From: Opitutaceae bacterium | Lineage (GTDB): Bacteria; Verrucomicrobiota; Verrucomicrobiia; Opitutales; Opitutaceae | Direction: 5' to 3' | Assembly: GCA_016711225.1 (NCBI GenBank) | Contig: JADJTK010000018.1 | Location: 1 to 64,000 of the forward strand | Length of the DNA: 64,000 nt | In this document: piece after piece, positions 7,865-15,503 of the stretch | Layout of the letters: every line of letters starts with the position of its first letter | Position numbering within the stretch: the stretch's first letter is position 1 | Notes under the pieces: model-generated | The model's input: the letters and a program-made list of their open reading frames with translations, nothing else | What the model was told of the DNA's origin: nothing | Database searches by the model: none | Program-made: the position numbers and the translations under genes

Positions 7865-10095
7865 ACATGGAACGCCGAGATTTTCTCCGTACCACCGCGA
7901 TGGCTGCCGCCACCGCTGTGATCGCGCAGCGCCTCGGCGCCGTCGAAGCCACCCCCGCCTCGCACCCGGGCGCAACCACTGCGCCCGACGGCATCACCTG
8001 GGACAAGGCCCCGTGCCGCTTCTGCGGCACCGGTTGCCATGTACGCGTCGGCGTGAAGGATGGCCGGGTCGTCGCCATCCAGGGCGAGCAGCTCGCCGAG
8101 GTGAACAAGGGCCTGCTGTGCGTGAAAGGGTACCACGTGGGCGGCATCCTCTACGGCCAGGACCGCCTCACCACCCCGATGCTGCGCCGTAACGGCGTGC
8201 TGGCGCCGATCACCTGGGAAGAGGCAATCGACGTCGTCGCGCAACGCGTGATGAAAGACCCAAAGGGTTTCGCCTTCTACGGCAGCGGCCAGTGGACCAT
8301 CCCCGAGGGCTACGCCGCGCAGAAGTTCATGAAGGGCGGACTGGCCAACAACCACATCGAGCCCAACGCCCGCCTCTGCATGGCGTCCGCAGTGACCGGT
8401 TACCTCTCGGTCTACGGCGTCGACGAGCCCGCCGGCTGCTACGACGACCTCGATGCCGCCGACGTCGTCATTCTCTGGGGCAACAACCCCGCCGAGATGC
8501 ACCCGGTGCTCTTCTCGCGCCTGATCGAGCGCCGCACCCGCGGCCAGAAGGTCACCCTCATCGACCTGGGCACGCGCCGCACCCGCACCACCGAGCACGC
8601 CGACGAATACCTCGAGTTCCGCCCCAACAGCGACCTGGCGATCGCCAACGGCATCGCCCACCTCCTACTCAAGACCAACAGCTGGGACCGCGACTTCGTC
8701 GCCAAGCACTGCAACTTCCGCGGCGACAACGCCCTCCTCGACCTCCTCGGCAAGCCCATCTCATTCGAGGATTACCGCGCCGCTGTCGAGCCCTACACTC
8801 CCGATTACGTCGAGCAGCTCTCGGGCGTGCCCGCCGCCAAGCTTCGGATGCTCGCCGAGCTCTTCGGCCGCCGCGACGTGCGCATCACTAGCCTCTGGTG
8901 CATGGGCATGAACCAGCACAACCGCGGCACCGCGATCAACCGCCTCGTCCACTCCATCCATCTGCTCAGCGGACATTTCGGCCGCCCGGGCGACGCCCCC
9001 ACCTCGCTCACCGGCCAGCCCTCCGCCTGCGGCACCGCCCGCGAGGTCGGCACGATGTGCCACTTCCTCCCCGGCGGCCGCCTCGTCGCCAACCCCGAGC
9101 ACCGCGAGCAATCCGAGGAGATCTGGAAGGTGCCCGCCGGCCGCATTAACCCGAAACCCGGATACCACACCGTCCAGCTTTTCGAGAAATTCTGCACGCC
9201 CACCGAGAAGGGCGGCGACATCCACACCATCATCGTCCAGGTCACCAATCCCGGCCAGACGCTGCCCAACCTCCACAAACTCTTTCTCGCCAAGGAGGGC
9301 CTTGCCGACAAGTTCCTCATCGTCTCCGAGGTCTACCCCACCGCCACCACCGCGCTCGCCGACCTCGTGCTGCCCGCCGCACTCTGGGTCGAGAAGAACG
9401 GCATCTACGGCAACTCCGAGCGCCGCACCCAACAGTGGTTCAAGCAGGTCGAGCCCCCCGGTCAGGCCCGACCGGATGCGTGGATGACCATCGCCGTCGC
9501 CCACCGTCTCTTCGAGCTCGGCCACCCCGGCATGAATGACGGATCGTGGAAGGAGACGAAGTTCCGTTTCACCGAGGGCGCCGATCCGTTCGTCGCGAAG
9601 GGCAAGGGCATTCAGTTCTACCACTCCGTCACCAAGGACGACCGCGCCCTGATTTGGTTCTGTCCCTACGAGCCCGCCACCGAAGCGCCGGACCCCAACT
9701 TCCCCACTTGGCTGTGCACCGGCCGCGTCTTGGAACACTGGCACACTGGCACCTTGACCATGCGCGTCCCCCAGTTGCGCAACGCGATGCCCAACGCCTA
9801 CGTCGAGATGAACCCCGAAGACGCCGCCGCCGCCGGCTTGGGCAACGGCGATCTCGCCGTCGTCGAGACACGCCGCGGCAAGATCGAGTTGCCGGTCTGG
9901 CTCAACGGCCGCGCCCGCCCGCCGCGTGGTTCCGTCTTCGTGCCCTTCTTCGACGAGCGCCTCATGATCAACGAGCTCACCCTCGGCGAGCCCTGCCCGA
10001 TCTCCAAGCAACCCGACTACAAGAAATGCGCCGTAAAAGTCACTCGCAAGGGCGGCGAACCCCTCGTCCCGATCCCCGCTCCGCCGCACGGCTGA
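7861..10095 (+). CDS. napA: periplasmic nitrate reductase catalytic subunit NapA
   Basis: The start is the ATG overlapping the napD stop; 744 residues, slightly shorter than proteobacterial NapA. Residues 5-6 form the twin arginine of a short Tat signal (MERRDFLRTT). The N-terminal [4Fe-4S] cluster uses C52, C55, C59 and C87 (CRFCGTGC and LLCVKG). The molybdenum-ligating cysteine is probably C173 in ARLCMASAV. Bis-MGD binding stretches (WGNNPAEMHP, YPTATTALADLVLPAA) follow, and the C-terminal domain is intact. It reduces nitrate to nitrite in the periplasm. Electron donors nearby are the four-haem NapB-like protein and, by inference, the divergent NrfD module. Confidence 0.95.
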   Translation: MNMERRDFLRTTAMAAATAVIAQRLGAVEATPASHPGATTAPDGITWDKAPCRFCGTGCHVRVGVKDGRVVAIQGEQLAEVNKGLLCVKGYHVGGILYGQDRLTTPMLRRNGVLAPITWEEAIDVVAQRVMKDPKGFAFYGSGQWTIPEGYAAQKFMKGGLANNHIEPNARLCMASAVTGYLSVYGVDEPAGCYDDLDAADVVILWGNNPAEMHPVLFSRLIERRTRGQKVTLIDLGTRRTRTTEHADEYLEFRPNSDLAIANGIAHLLLKTNSWDRDFVAKHCNFRGDNALLDLLGKPISFEDYRAAVEPYTPDYVEQLSGVPAAKLRMLAELFGRRDVRITSLWCMGMNQHNRGTAINRLVHSIHLLSGHFGRPGDAPTSLTGQPSACGTAREVGTMCHFLPGGRLVANPEHREQSEEIWKVPAGRINPKPGYHTVQLFEKFCTPTEKGGDIHTIIVQVTNPGQTLPNLHKLFLAKEGLADKFLIVSEVYPTATTALADLVLPAALWVEKNGIYGNSERRTQQWFKQVEPPGQARPDAWMTIAVAHRLFELGHPGMNDGSWKETKFRFTEGADPFVAKGKGIQFYHSVTKDDRALIWFCPYEPATEAPDPNFPTWLCTGRVLEHWHTGTLTMRVPQLRNAMPNAYVEMNPEDAAAAGLGNGDLAVVETRRGKIELPVWLNGRARPPRGSVFVPFFDERLMINELTLGEPCPISKQPDYKKCAVKVTRKGGEPLVPIPAPPHG

Positions 10096-10161
10096 ACCAG
10101 CTCCTCCGCTGAGGGAGGAGTCTGCTTAAAGGCGATCCCACCCCTCGATCCCTCGCTTCCG

Positions 10162-11022
10162 ATGTCCGCATCGCCCTCCCCCGCCCCTGCCCGCACCACC
10201 GGCCGCAAACTCGCGGTCGTAGCCGGCCTCGTCGCGCTCACCGTCGGGCTCAGCGGTTTCTTCATGGGCCTGCTCCAGACCGATCACGCCGCCCACGACA
10301 CTCGCCACGCCCGCGTCACGGCCACTCGCCCCACCACCATCCCCGCCGCCGAACTCTATCCTGAAGCCCCGAGTTACGCCGATCTGCACGACGGCCGGCT
10401 GCGTCCAAACCGCGACTGGACAGTGAGCCTGGCGACGCTCGCACGCCCCGATCCAGCCGCTCAGTACGTGCCGGCTGTGCTCACCGCCGGCGATCTCGCC
10501 CGATTGCGCACCACCCGCGTCGGTCGCCGCCAGTACGACGGCGCCCCGCCTGTGGCCCCGCACCCCACCGACCAGCTCAGCTCCGCCGCCTGCCTCGAAT
10601 GTCACGGCACACCCACGGTCGTCGCCGGCCGCGCCGTGCCGCAGATCAGCCATCCGCGCTTCACCAGCTGTATCCAGTGCCACGTGTCATCCGTCGGCCC
10701 TGCGAGTTGGTGGCAGGCGCGCGGTACCGCACTTTCCGAAGGCAACAGCTTCACCGGCAGCCCTCCCGCCGGCCCTGGTCCACGCGCCTACATCGGCGCC
10801 CCGCCCACCATCCCGCACACCACGTGGATGCGCGAGAGCTGCATGAGCTGTCATGGCCCTGGCGGTACCGCCGCCCTGCGCACCTCGCATCCGAACCGCC
10901 AGAGCTGCGTGCAGTGCCACGCCCCCAACGCCACCCTCGACAGCCATTTCGCCTCGGGTCTCCCGCCCCCGCTGCCCGTCGCGATCTGGAAGACCAACGC
11001 GCCTGCCGCGGCCCTTCGGTAA
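10162..11022 (+). CDS. napB: four-haem NapB-like cytochrome c (tandem NapB module)
   Basis: A 286-residue protein with one N-terminal membrane anchor (about residues 17-38). Canonical NapB is a dihaem protein with an RxYxGAPPxIPH segment before its first CxxCH. Here the pattern occurs twice: RRQYDGAPPVAPH with CLECH (144) and CIQCH (170), then RAYIGAPPTIPH with CMSCH (227) and CVQCH (249). It therefore reads as an internal duplication giving four haems, tethered to the membrane. It follows napA by 66 bases and should be its electron donor. The second module is closer to ordinary NapB. Whether the anchor is cleaved cannot be told. Confidence 0.8.
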   Translation: MSASPSPAPARTTGRKLAVVAGLVALTVGLSGFFMGLLQTDHAAHDTRHARVTATRPTTIPAAELYPEAPSYADLHDGRLRPNRDWTVSLATLARPDPAAQYVPAVLTAGDLARLRTTRVGRRQYDGAPPVAPHPTDQLSSAACLECHGTPTVVAGRAVPQISHPRFTSCIQCHVSSVGPASWWQARGTALSEGNSFTGSPPAGPGPRAYIGAPPTIPHTTWMRESCMSCHGPGGTAALRTSHPNRQSCVQCHAPNATLDSHFASGLPPPLPVAIWKTNAPAAALR

Positions 11023-11032
11023 TGTTTCCGAT

Positions 11033-11089
11033 GTAGGAGCGTGCTCGCACGCGATTTCGAGCGCTGATCGCATGCAAGCACGCTCCTAC
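11033..11089. repeat. REP-like hairpin, well conserved copy
   Basis: Arms of 23 bases (11033-11055 and 11067-11089) pair with only two mismatches around an 11-base loop. Each begins GTAGGAGCGTGCT when read inward from its own strand. The core GTGCTCGCACGC is shared with the element at 3212-3289. It lies between the napB-like and napF-like genes and could stabilise or terminate the upstream mRNA. Confidence 0.7.
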
Positions 11090-11155
11090 TCCCGACTCGC
11101 CGACTCCCCTCCTCGCGGTTTGCCAATCGCCAACCCACTCCGCACCTTCCGCCCC

Positions 11156-11644
11156 GTGCCCTCGCCCTCCGATCCCCGCGGTCTCTCGCGGCGCGACATG
11201 CTCACCCGGCTCTTCAGTCCGGTGCGCCGCGCCGCCGCCGCGGCGACCCAGCCGGATCGGCCCGCCCCTGCGCCCGCCAACTCGTCACGCAGGTCGTTGG
11301 TCACGCGCCCAGCCCTGAGCCCCGAGGGGCCGGTCACCGAGTATTCACACATCGCAGTCATCGCCGGCCGCGAATGCCTCGCCTACCAGGGCACCGGCTG
11401 CACCATATGCGTCGAGCGTTGCCCGGTGGCTGGCGCGCTCGTGCTAGAACAAGGCCTGCCGCGCGTCGTAGCGTCGATCTGCACCGGTTGCCGGCTTTGC
11501 CACGAAGTCTGCCCAGCCCCCGGACAGGCGATCCGCATCGTCCCCCGCCCGCCGGGCCTGCCACCTCCGGTTCCCGGTAGCACCGCCCCGGCCCGATCAC
11601 CCTTTCCTGTGTTCAATCCTCCGACACCGTTCGCCCATGGCTGA
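11156..11644 (+). CDS. NapF/NapG-like ferredoxin, short form
   Basis: A GTG start at 11156 is chosen because it gives the family-like beginning PSPSDPRGLSRRDMLTRLF; an ATG at 11198 and a TTG at 11120 are alternatives. Two [4Fe-4S] groups are visible: CLAYQGTGCTICVERCP, the C-x7-C-x2-C-x3-C pattern of the late cluster in NapF/NapG, and ICTGCRLCHEVCP. The first clusters of full-length NapF are absent, so this is a shortened version of about 162 residues. A role in NapA maturation or electron supply is inferred from position. The stop overlaps the next gene by 8 bases. Confidence 0.75.
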   Translation: MPSPSDPRGLSRRDMLTRLFSPVRRAAAAATQPDRPAPAPANSSRRSLVTRPALSPEGPVTEYSHIAVIAGRECLAYQGTGCTICVERCPVAGALVLEQGLPRVVASICTGCRLCHEVCPAPGQAIRIVPRPPGLPPPVPGSTAPARSPFPVFNPPTPFAHG

Positions 11645-11939
11645 GCCCGCGCCCCAACTGCCCGACGTGCAACAGGCCGTGCTCGACGCCCCCACGCGCG
11701 AGGCGCTCTTCCGCGATCTCGCGCAGTGCACCCAGATCCTCGCCGTCGTGCCCAAGACCGCCGCCACCGGGATGGTGGCTGAGCGCTCCATCTCCCTCGA
11801 CGACGCCCGCGCCGGTCTGGCCTCAGGTGCCTTCCGCGGTGTGCAAGTACACTATCGTTACGATCACCAGACGTGGTGCGACACCCTCCTTTCCACCCCC
11901 GCCGGCGCGCGCCTAGTGCGCCTGAGCACCGACCGCTAA
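11637..11939 (+). CDS. small protein of the nap operon, unknown function
   Basis: 100 residues, starting within the last codons of the ferredoxin gene, hence probably translationally coupled. It has no signal peptide and no cofactor motif; two cysteines occur (AQCTQ and TWCDT). It contains a helix-rich N-terminal half (VQQAVLDAPTREALFRDLAQ) and a beta-like C-terminal half (GVQVHYRYDHQTWCDTLL). I do not recognise the family. Placement suggests a cytoplasmic accessory or maturation role for the nitrate reductase. Confidence 0.65.
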   Translation: MAEPAPQLPDVQQAVLDAPTREALFRDLAQCTQILAVVPKTAATGMVAERSISLDDARAGLASGAFRGVQVHYRYDHQTWCDTLLSTPAGARLVRLSTDR

Positions 11940-12019
11940 ATCGGGAGAAGCAAGGCGAACGGAGAGGGCCCGCGTTGCCACTGCCGATGCCGGTGCGATT
12001 TTGCGCCGAACGCCGCATG

Positions 12020-12068
12020 ACATGACGCCGGTCAAGGTCACAAGAGTCGGCCACTGTTATATACAGTG
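12020..12068 (+). promoter_or_regulatory. candidate CRP/FNR-type promoter and overlapping palindrome before the DUF2249 operon
   Basis: ATGAC-GCCG-GTCAA (12022-12035) resembles an FNR/DNR box and matches one half of the CCTTGA-N6-TCAAGG motif seen at two other promoters. A TATATA -10 candidate lies at 12058-12063, which puts the box centre near -41.5 for a start around 12070, just before the ATG at 12072. A palindrome CACTGT-TATAT-ACAGTG (12052-12068) covers the -10, so a second regulator could compete. Function is inferred from spacing. Confidence 0.5.
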
Positions 12069-12071
12069 TGC

Positions 12072-12557
12072 ATGATCCCACTTGTGCACGAACTCGACGT
12101 CCGTCCGCTGCTGGCCAGCGGCCAGCCGCCGATCGACACCATCCTCCACGCCATTGCCGGACTGCCTGCGGGTGCGGCACTGCAGCTGCTCACACCCTTC
12201 GAACCGCAGCCTCTCTACAGCAAGCTCGCCGGCCTTGGTTTCGAGCACAGCGCCCAGCCCCAAGCCGACGGCTCCTTCACCATCCGCTTCACGCCGCGCA
12301 CCCTCACGCTCGACCTTCGCTTGCTCGAGCCGCCCGCGCCGCTGCAGCAAACACTTGAGGCTGCCGCCGTCATTGAACCACGAGCACGGATCGTCTCGCT
12401 CACGCGTTTCCGTCCCGTCCACCTCCTCGCCCTACTCGCCGAGCGGGGATTCACCGCCACCAGCACCGAGCAGCCCGATGGCTCCTGGGAAAACGTGATC
12501 GTCCACGCCACAGTTCCCGCCGCGGCGCTCGCGCCCTCCGGCGACTCCGTCCCATGA
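12072..12557 (+). CDS. DUF2249 protein, two-domain form
   Basis: The ATG at 12072 is preferred over GTG 12066, which lies in the promoter palindrome. The protein has 161 residues. The first half opens with the DUF2249 signature HELDVRPLLASGQPP and LQLLTPFEPQPLYSKLAGLGF. The second half contains another related unit (FRPVHLLALLAERGF). DUF2249 proteins are small TusA-like proteins that cluster with nitric oxide and Fe-S repair genes, though their biochemistry is not settled. This gene begins a four-gene ATGA-coupled operon. The mRNA may be almost leaderless. Confidence 0.8.
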   Translation: MIPLVHELDVRPLLASGQPPIDTILHAIAGLPAGAALQLLTPFEPQPLYSKLAGLGFEHSAQPQADGSFTIRFTPRTLTLDLRLLEPPAPLQQTLEAAAVIEPRARIVSLTRFRPVHLLALLAERGFTATSTEQPDGSWENVIVHATVPAAALAPSGDSVP

Positions 12558-13882
12558 CACCCGGCCCGAACTTCCGCGCACAGGCCCTGCTCTCGTTCCC
12601 CTTTTTCGGACTCGGCTTGGTCGCGCTGCTCGCTCTCGTCGCCTGGGCCGTCGTTAATCCCGGTTTGTTGGATGCACCCGCGCGCGCGTCAGGGCCGCTG
12701 GCGTTCGTCCATCTCGCCGTGCTCGGCTGGATGGTGCCGTTCGTCTTCGGCGCGGCCTACCAACTCATCCCCGTGATCGCCGAGGCTCCACTCTGGAGTC
12801 GCCGGGGTGCGTGGCTGCACTTTGCACTGCATCTAGTTGCCGCCCCCCTGCTCATCCACGCGATGGCCCGCGGCGACTTTGCCGTTGCGTCCCTTTGGGG
12901 CGGCCTCGTCGCCCTCGGCGTAGTGGTTGGCATAGCCGATCTCGCGATCACCGCCGACCGCCACTCGCGGTGGACCCCGGAAAACGTGGGCTTGGTGCTC
13001 GCGCTCTTCTGGCTCGCCATCGCCGTAGGGATGGGCGCACTGCTGGCGCTCGTGCTCGCAGGTCGGCTACACGGGTTCAACTCCGCCCGCCTGCTCCCGC
13101 TGCACCTCACCTGCGGTCTGGTGGGCTTCTTCCTCGGCACGCTCTTCGCAGTATCGTTCAAGCTCGTACCGATGTTCCTCCTCGGCCGCCCCGGTGGCCG
13201 CCTGCGCCAGTGGCTCGTGCTCGGGCTGCTCAACGCCGGCCTCTTTTTGCTCGTCCCCGGGCTGCTCGGCGACCACCGCCCGCTCCTGCTGCTCGGCGCA
13301 GCCACGCTGGCCGGGGCCATCGTCTGCTTCCTCGATGAAAGCGTCGCCCTGTTTCGTCGCCGTCTCCGCGCGCCCGACTGGCCGATGCGCACCTTTTTCA
13401 TGGGAATCGCCATGCTGATTCCCGCCACCGCCACCGGACTGGCGGCGTTGCTCGGTATCGAAGCTCACTGGCTGCCGGCACGCCCAGGGGCCGCGATGTT
13501 TACGCTCCTCGTCTTCGGGGTGCTCACCCCCTGCATCCTCGGCATGGCCGGTAAGATCGTACCCTTCCTCGCCTGGCAATGGCGCTACTCCGCGCACATC
13601 GGCCGCGCCCGAGTGCCCCTCGTCACCGATCTATTCCTCCCCGCTTTACTGCGCATCCAGTTTATCGTCGCAGTTCCGGCCTGCCTGGCCCTTGTCGCCG
13701 GAGCTTGGCTCGACTCCGGACTGCTCCTGCGTTGCGCCGCTGGCGGACTGTTCGTTGCTGCGCTCACGCTGGCCCTCAACAGCGCCAATCTGGTACCGCA
13801 CCTGCTCCACCCGCGCCTCCAACCACTGAACACGCCAGACCGGACCACCACGCCTCGCGCTGAAGAAACTCCCCGCCCATGA
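12554..13882 (+). CDS. NnrS-like / haem-copper-oxidase-like polytopic membrane protein
   Basis: 442 residues with about twelve predicted membrane helices. The segment HLAVLGWMVPFVFGAAYQLIPV carries a conserved His followed by an aromatic-rich helix, and LLPLHLTCGLVGFFLGTLFAVSFKLVPM another. This pattern is shared with the window's other two oxidase-like membrane proteins and with NnrS, a haem- and copper-containing protein linked to nitric oxide metabolism. The ATG overlaps the upstream DUF2249 stop. No enzyme activity can be assigned. The family call is by histidine pattern and context. Confidence 0.7.
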   Translation: MTPGPNFRAQALLSFPFFGLGLVALLALVAWAVVNPGLLDAPARASGPLAFVHLAVLGWMVPFVFGAAYQLIPVIAEAPLWSRRGAWLHFALHLVAAPLLIHAMARGDFAVASLWGGLVALGVVVGIADLAITADRHSRWTPENVGLVLALFWLAIAVGMGALLALVLAGRLHGFNSARLLPLHLTCGLVGFFLGTLFAVSFKLVPMFLLGRPGGRLRQWLVLGLLNAGLFLLVPGLLGDHRPLLLLGAATLAGAIVCFLDESVALFRRRLRAPDWPMRTFFMGIAMLIPATATGLAALLGIEAHWLPARPGAAMFTLLVFGVLTPCILGMAGKIVPFLAWQWRYSAHIGRARVPLVTDLFLPALLRIQFIVAVPACLALVAGAWLDSGLLLRCAAGGLFVAALTLALNSANLVPHLLHPRLQPLNTPDRTTTPRAEETPRP

Positions 13883-14211
13883 ACGACGATTCAGTTCCCC
13901 AGCCCGTCCCCACGCCCGAGCTTATCCTGCGCGCCCTGCACCGCCTCATCGACCCGGAGGTCGGGGTCAACGTGGTCGATCTCGGTATGATCGCCGATGT
14001 CAACGTGAACGCCGAGGGCGTCGCCACCATCTGCATCGCGCCCACTTCGGCCGGTTGTCCGATGCAGGACGTGCTCGCCGATGGCGCCCGCGCGCTCGTC
14101 GGCAACCTCCACGGGATCACCTCCGTCGAAGTCCACTTTATCTACTCCCCGCCTTGGACACCCGACCGCATCACCCCGGCCGGCCGCGAGGCGCTCAACC
14201 ACCCCCGCTGA
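13879..14211 (+). CDS. MIP18/PaaD-like (DUF59) metal-sulfur cluster assembly factor
   Basis: 110 residues with the family core LIDPEVGVNVVDLGMI at the N-terminus, TSAGCPMQDVLADGA containing the conserved cysteine, and a closing VEVHFIYSPPWTPDRITPAGREAL. DUF59 proteins help carry or insert Fe-S clusters. It is ATGA-coupled to the membrane protein before it. Together with DUF2249 and RIC genes in the window this suggests repair of clusters damaged by nitric oxide. Confidence 0.9.
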   Translation: MNDDSVPQPVPTPELILRALHRLIDPEVGVNVVDLGMIADVNVNAEGVATICIAPTSAGCPMQDVLADGARALVGNLHGITSVEVHFIYSPPWTPDRITPAGREALNHPR

Positions 14212-14225
14212 ACTCTTCCACTACC

Positions 14226-14522
14226 ATGAACAACACCACCGCCCTGCCCGACGACGTCTTCGACGCCCGCGAACTGTCTTGCGAGATCAAGCGCCCTGCC
14301 GTGATCGCCCGCTGCTGCCAGCTTCCGCTCGGCCGCAGCTTCATCTTCCTCAACGGCCACGATCCCGTGCCGCTGCGCCGCCACCTCGACCAGATTTACC
14401 CCGGTTGCTTCGCCTGGGAGCTCCTCGCCCCCACCGTGCCCGACTCCATTCGCATTCGCGTAAGCAAGACGGGAGACCCCGCCGGCGGTTTTGGCGAGGC
14501 GGCGAACTTCTCCTGCGCGTAA
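14226..14522 (+). CDS. DUF2249 protein, single-domain
   Basis: 98 residues from the ATG at 14226, 14 bases after the DUF59 gene; a longer open frame to 14055 is a shadow of that gene. It shows VFDARELSCEIKRPAVIARCCQLPLGRSFIFLNGHDPVPLRRHLDQIYPG, a good DUF2249 pattern with the conserved NxHxPxPLxxxL stretch. Last gene of the operon. The role in nitrosative stress is by association. Confidence 0.85.
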   Translation: MNNTTALPDDVFDARELSCEIKRPAVIARCCQLPLGRSFIFLNGHDPVPLRRHLDQIYPGCFAWELLAPTVPDSIRIRVSKTGDPAGGFGEAANFSCA

Positions 14523-14861
14523 CGCATCCGGGATCACAGTCTCGAATCGGGTGCCGCCCGCGGTACAGGGCGGCGTCCTCAGCGCCGGCCTGGGCGGAAC
14601 CGCGCCCAGCCGGCGAACACTAAGATGGCACGGACCGGCCCGTGCTGAGTATGTGACGACATGGTTCGCCCTGCCCAAAGGCCCCAAGGGAGGGAAACAG
14701 GTTCGTGCGCACACCCCCAGAAGCGCCCAAAGGGATGGGAACGGCGGCACAATCTACAGATCGAGTGGGAAGGGCTTACTTCGTGGGTTAGCAGCGACCT
14801 GGGCTGCCCAATACTGGCCAGATTGTGCCGTCCCTGGAGAATAGTTGACAGCGGGCCTTTA
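14523..14861. other. intergenic region with no recognised gene
   Basis: About 340 bases between the DUF2249 operon and the TetR gene. I see a ten-base inverted pair, CGGCACAATC near 14747 and GATTGTGCCG near 14821, and a TTGACA -35 candidate at 14845-14850 just before the TetR operator. No open frame here looks like a protein. Confidence 0.6.
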
Positions 14862-14881
14862 GTAAGTAAGTGATTACTTAC
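14862..14881. promoter_or_regulatory. TetR-type operator
   Basis: Perfect palindrome GTAAGTAA-GTGA-TTACTTAC ending one base before the TTG start region of the TetR gene and 11 bases after a TTGACA box. It is the expected autoregulatory site of the adjacent regulator and would also control the exporter operon downstream. Confidence 0.7.
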
Positions 14882-14882
14882 T

Positions 14883-15503
14883 TTGAGCAATCCCACCACC
14901 CGTCGCCCCAAACATCTTCCCGCGGACGAGCGCCGATCGGTCACCGTCGCGACGGTGATCGAATTGGCCGCCGAGCAGAACCCGAGCGAAATCACCACCA
15001 GCGCGATTGCCCAGCGGATGAACCTGACCCAAGGCGCGCTCTTCCGGCATTTCCCCACCAAGGACTCAGTTTGGCAGGCCGTGATGGAATGGGTGGCTGA
15101 GCGCCTATTGGCTCTAGTCGACAAAGCGACGCAAACGGCCACCACCCCCTTGGCGGCTTTGGAGGCGATGTTCTTGGCCCACGTTGATTTTGTGGCCAAA
15201 CACCCCGGAGTACCGCGCATGCTTTTTGGGGAACTACAAAGGGCGGAGGCCACACCGGCCAAGCGCATGGTGCAAACATTGATCACCCAATACGGCGCTC
15301 GCCTGCACACCCTCATCGAACAGGGGAAAACTCAAGGTGAACTGGCCGCAGAAGTAGATTCAAACGCTGCCGCCACCCTGTTCATCGGATCGATCCAAGG
15401 CTTAGTCATGCAGTCGCTGCTGGCCGGGAATGTGCGTCGCATTCGCTCCGACGCTCCGGGTGCTTTTGCGATTTTCGCCCGGGGAATCAGGAGGAATCCG
15501 TGA
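14883..15503 (+). CDS. TetR/AcrR-family repressor
   Basis: 206 residues beginning at a TTG (14883) directly after the palindrome, so the transcript may be leaderless or very short-leadered. The N-terminal helix-turn-helix reads VATVIELAAEQNPSEITTSAIAQRMNLTQGALFRHFPTKDSVWQAV, typical of TetR. The variable C-terminal ligand domain follows. The stop overlaps the GTG of the membrane-fusion protein. It likely represses the three-gene exporter until a toxic ligand binds. A 118-base copy of its middle (15091-15208) survives at 39238-39355. Confidence 0.9.
   Translation: MSNPTTRRPKHLPADERRSVTVATVIELAAEQNPSEITTSAIAQRMNLTQGALFRHFPTKDSVWQAVMEWVAERLLALVDKATQTATTPLAALEAMFLAHVDFVAKHPGVPRMLFGELQRAEATPAKRMVQTLITQYGARLHTLIEQGKTQGELAAEVDSNAAATLFIGSIQGLVMQSLLAGNVRRIRSDAPGAFAIFARGIRRNP

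Noticed and set aside
14747..14830. Ten-base inverted pair CGGCACAATC/GATTGTGCCG
   Set aside because: The 60-base separation and the absence of other features make a functional role doubtful.
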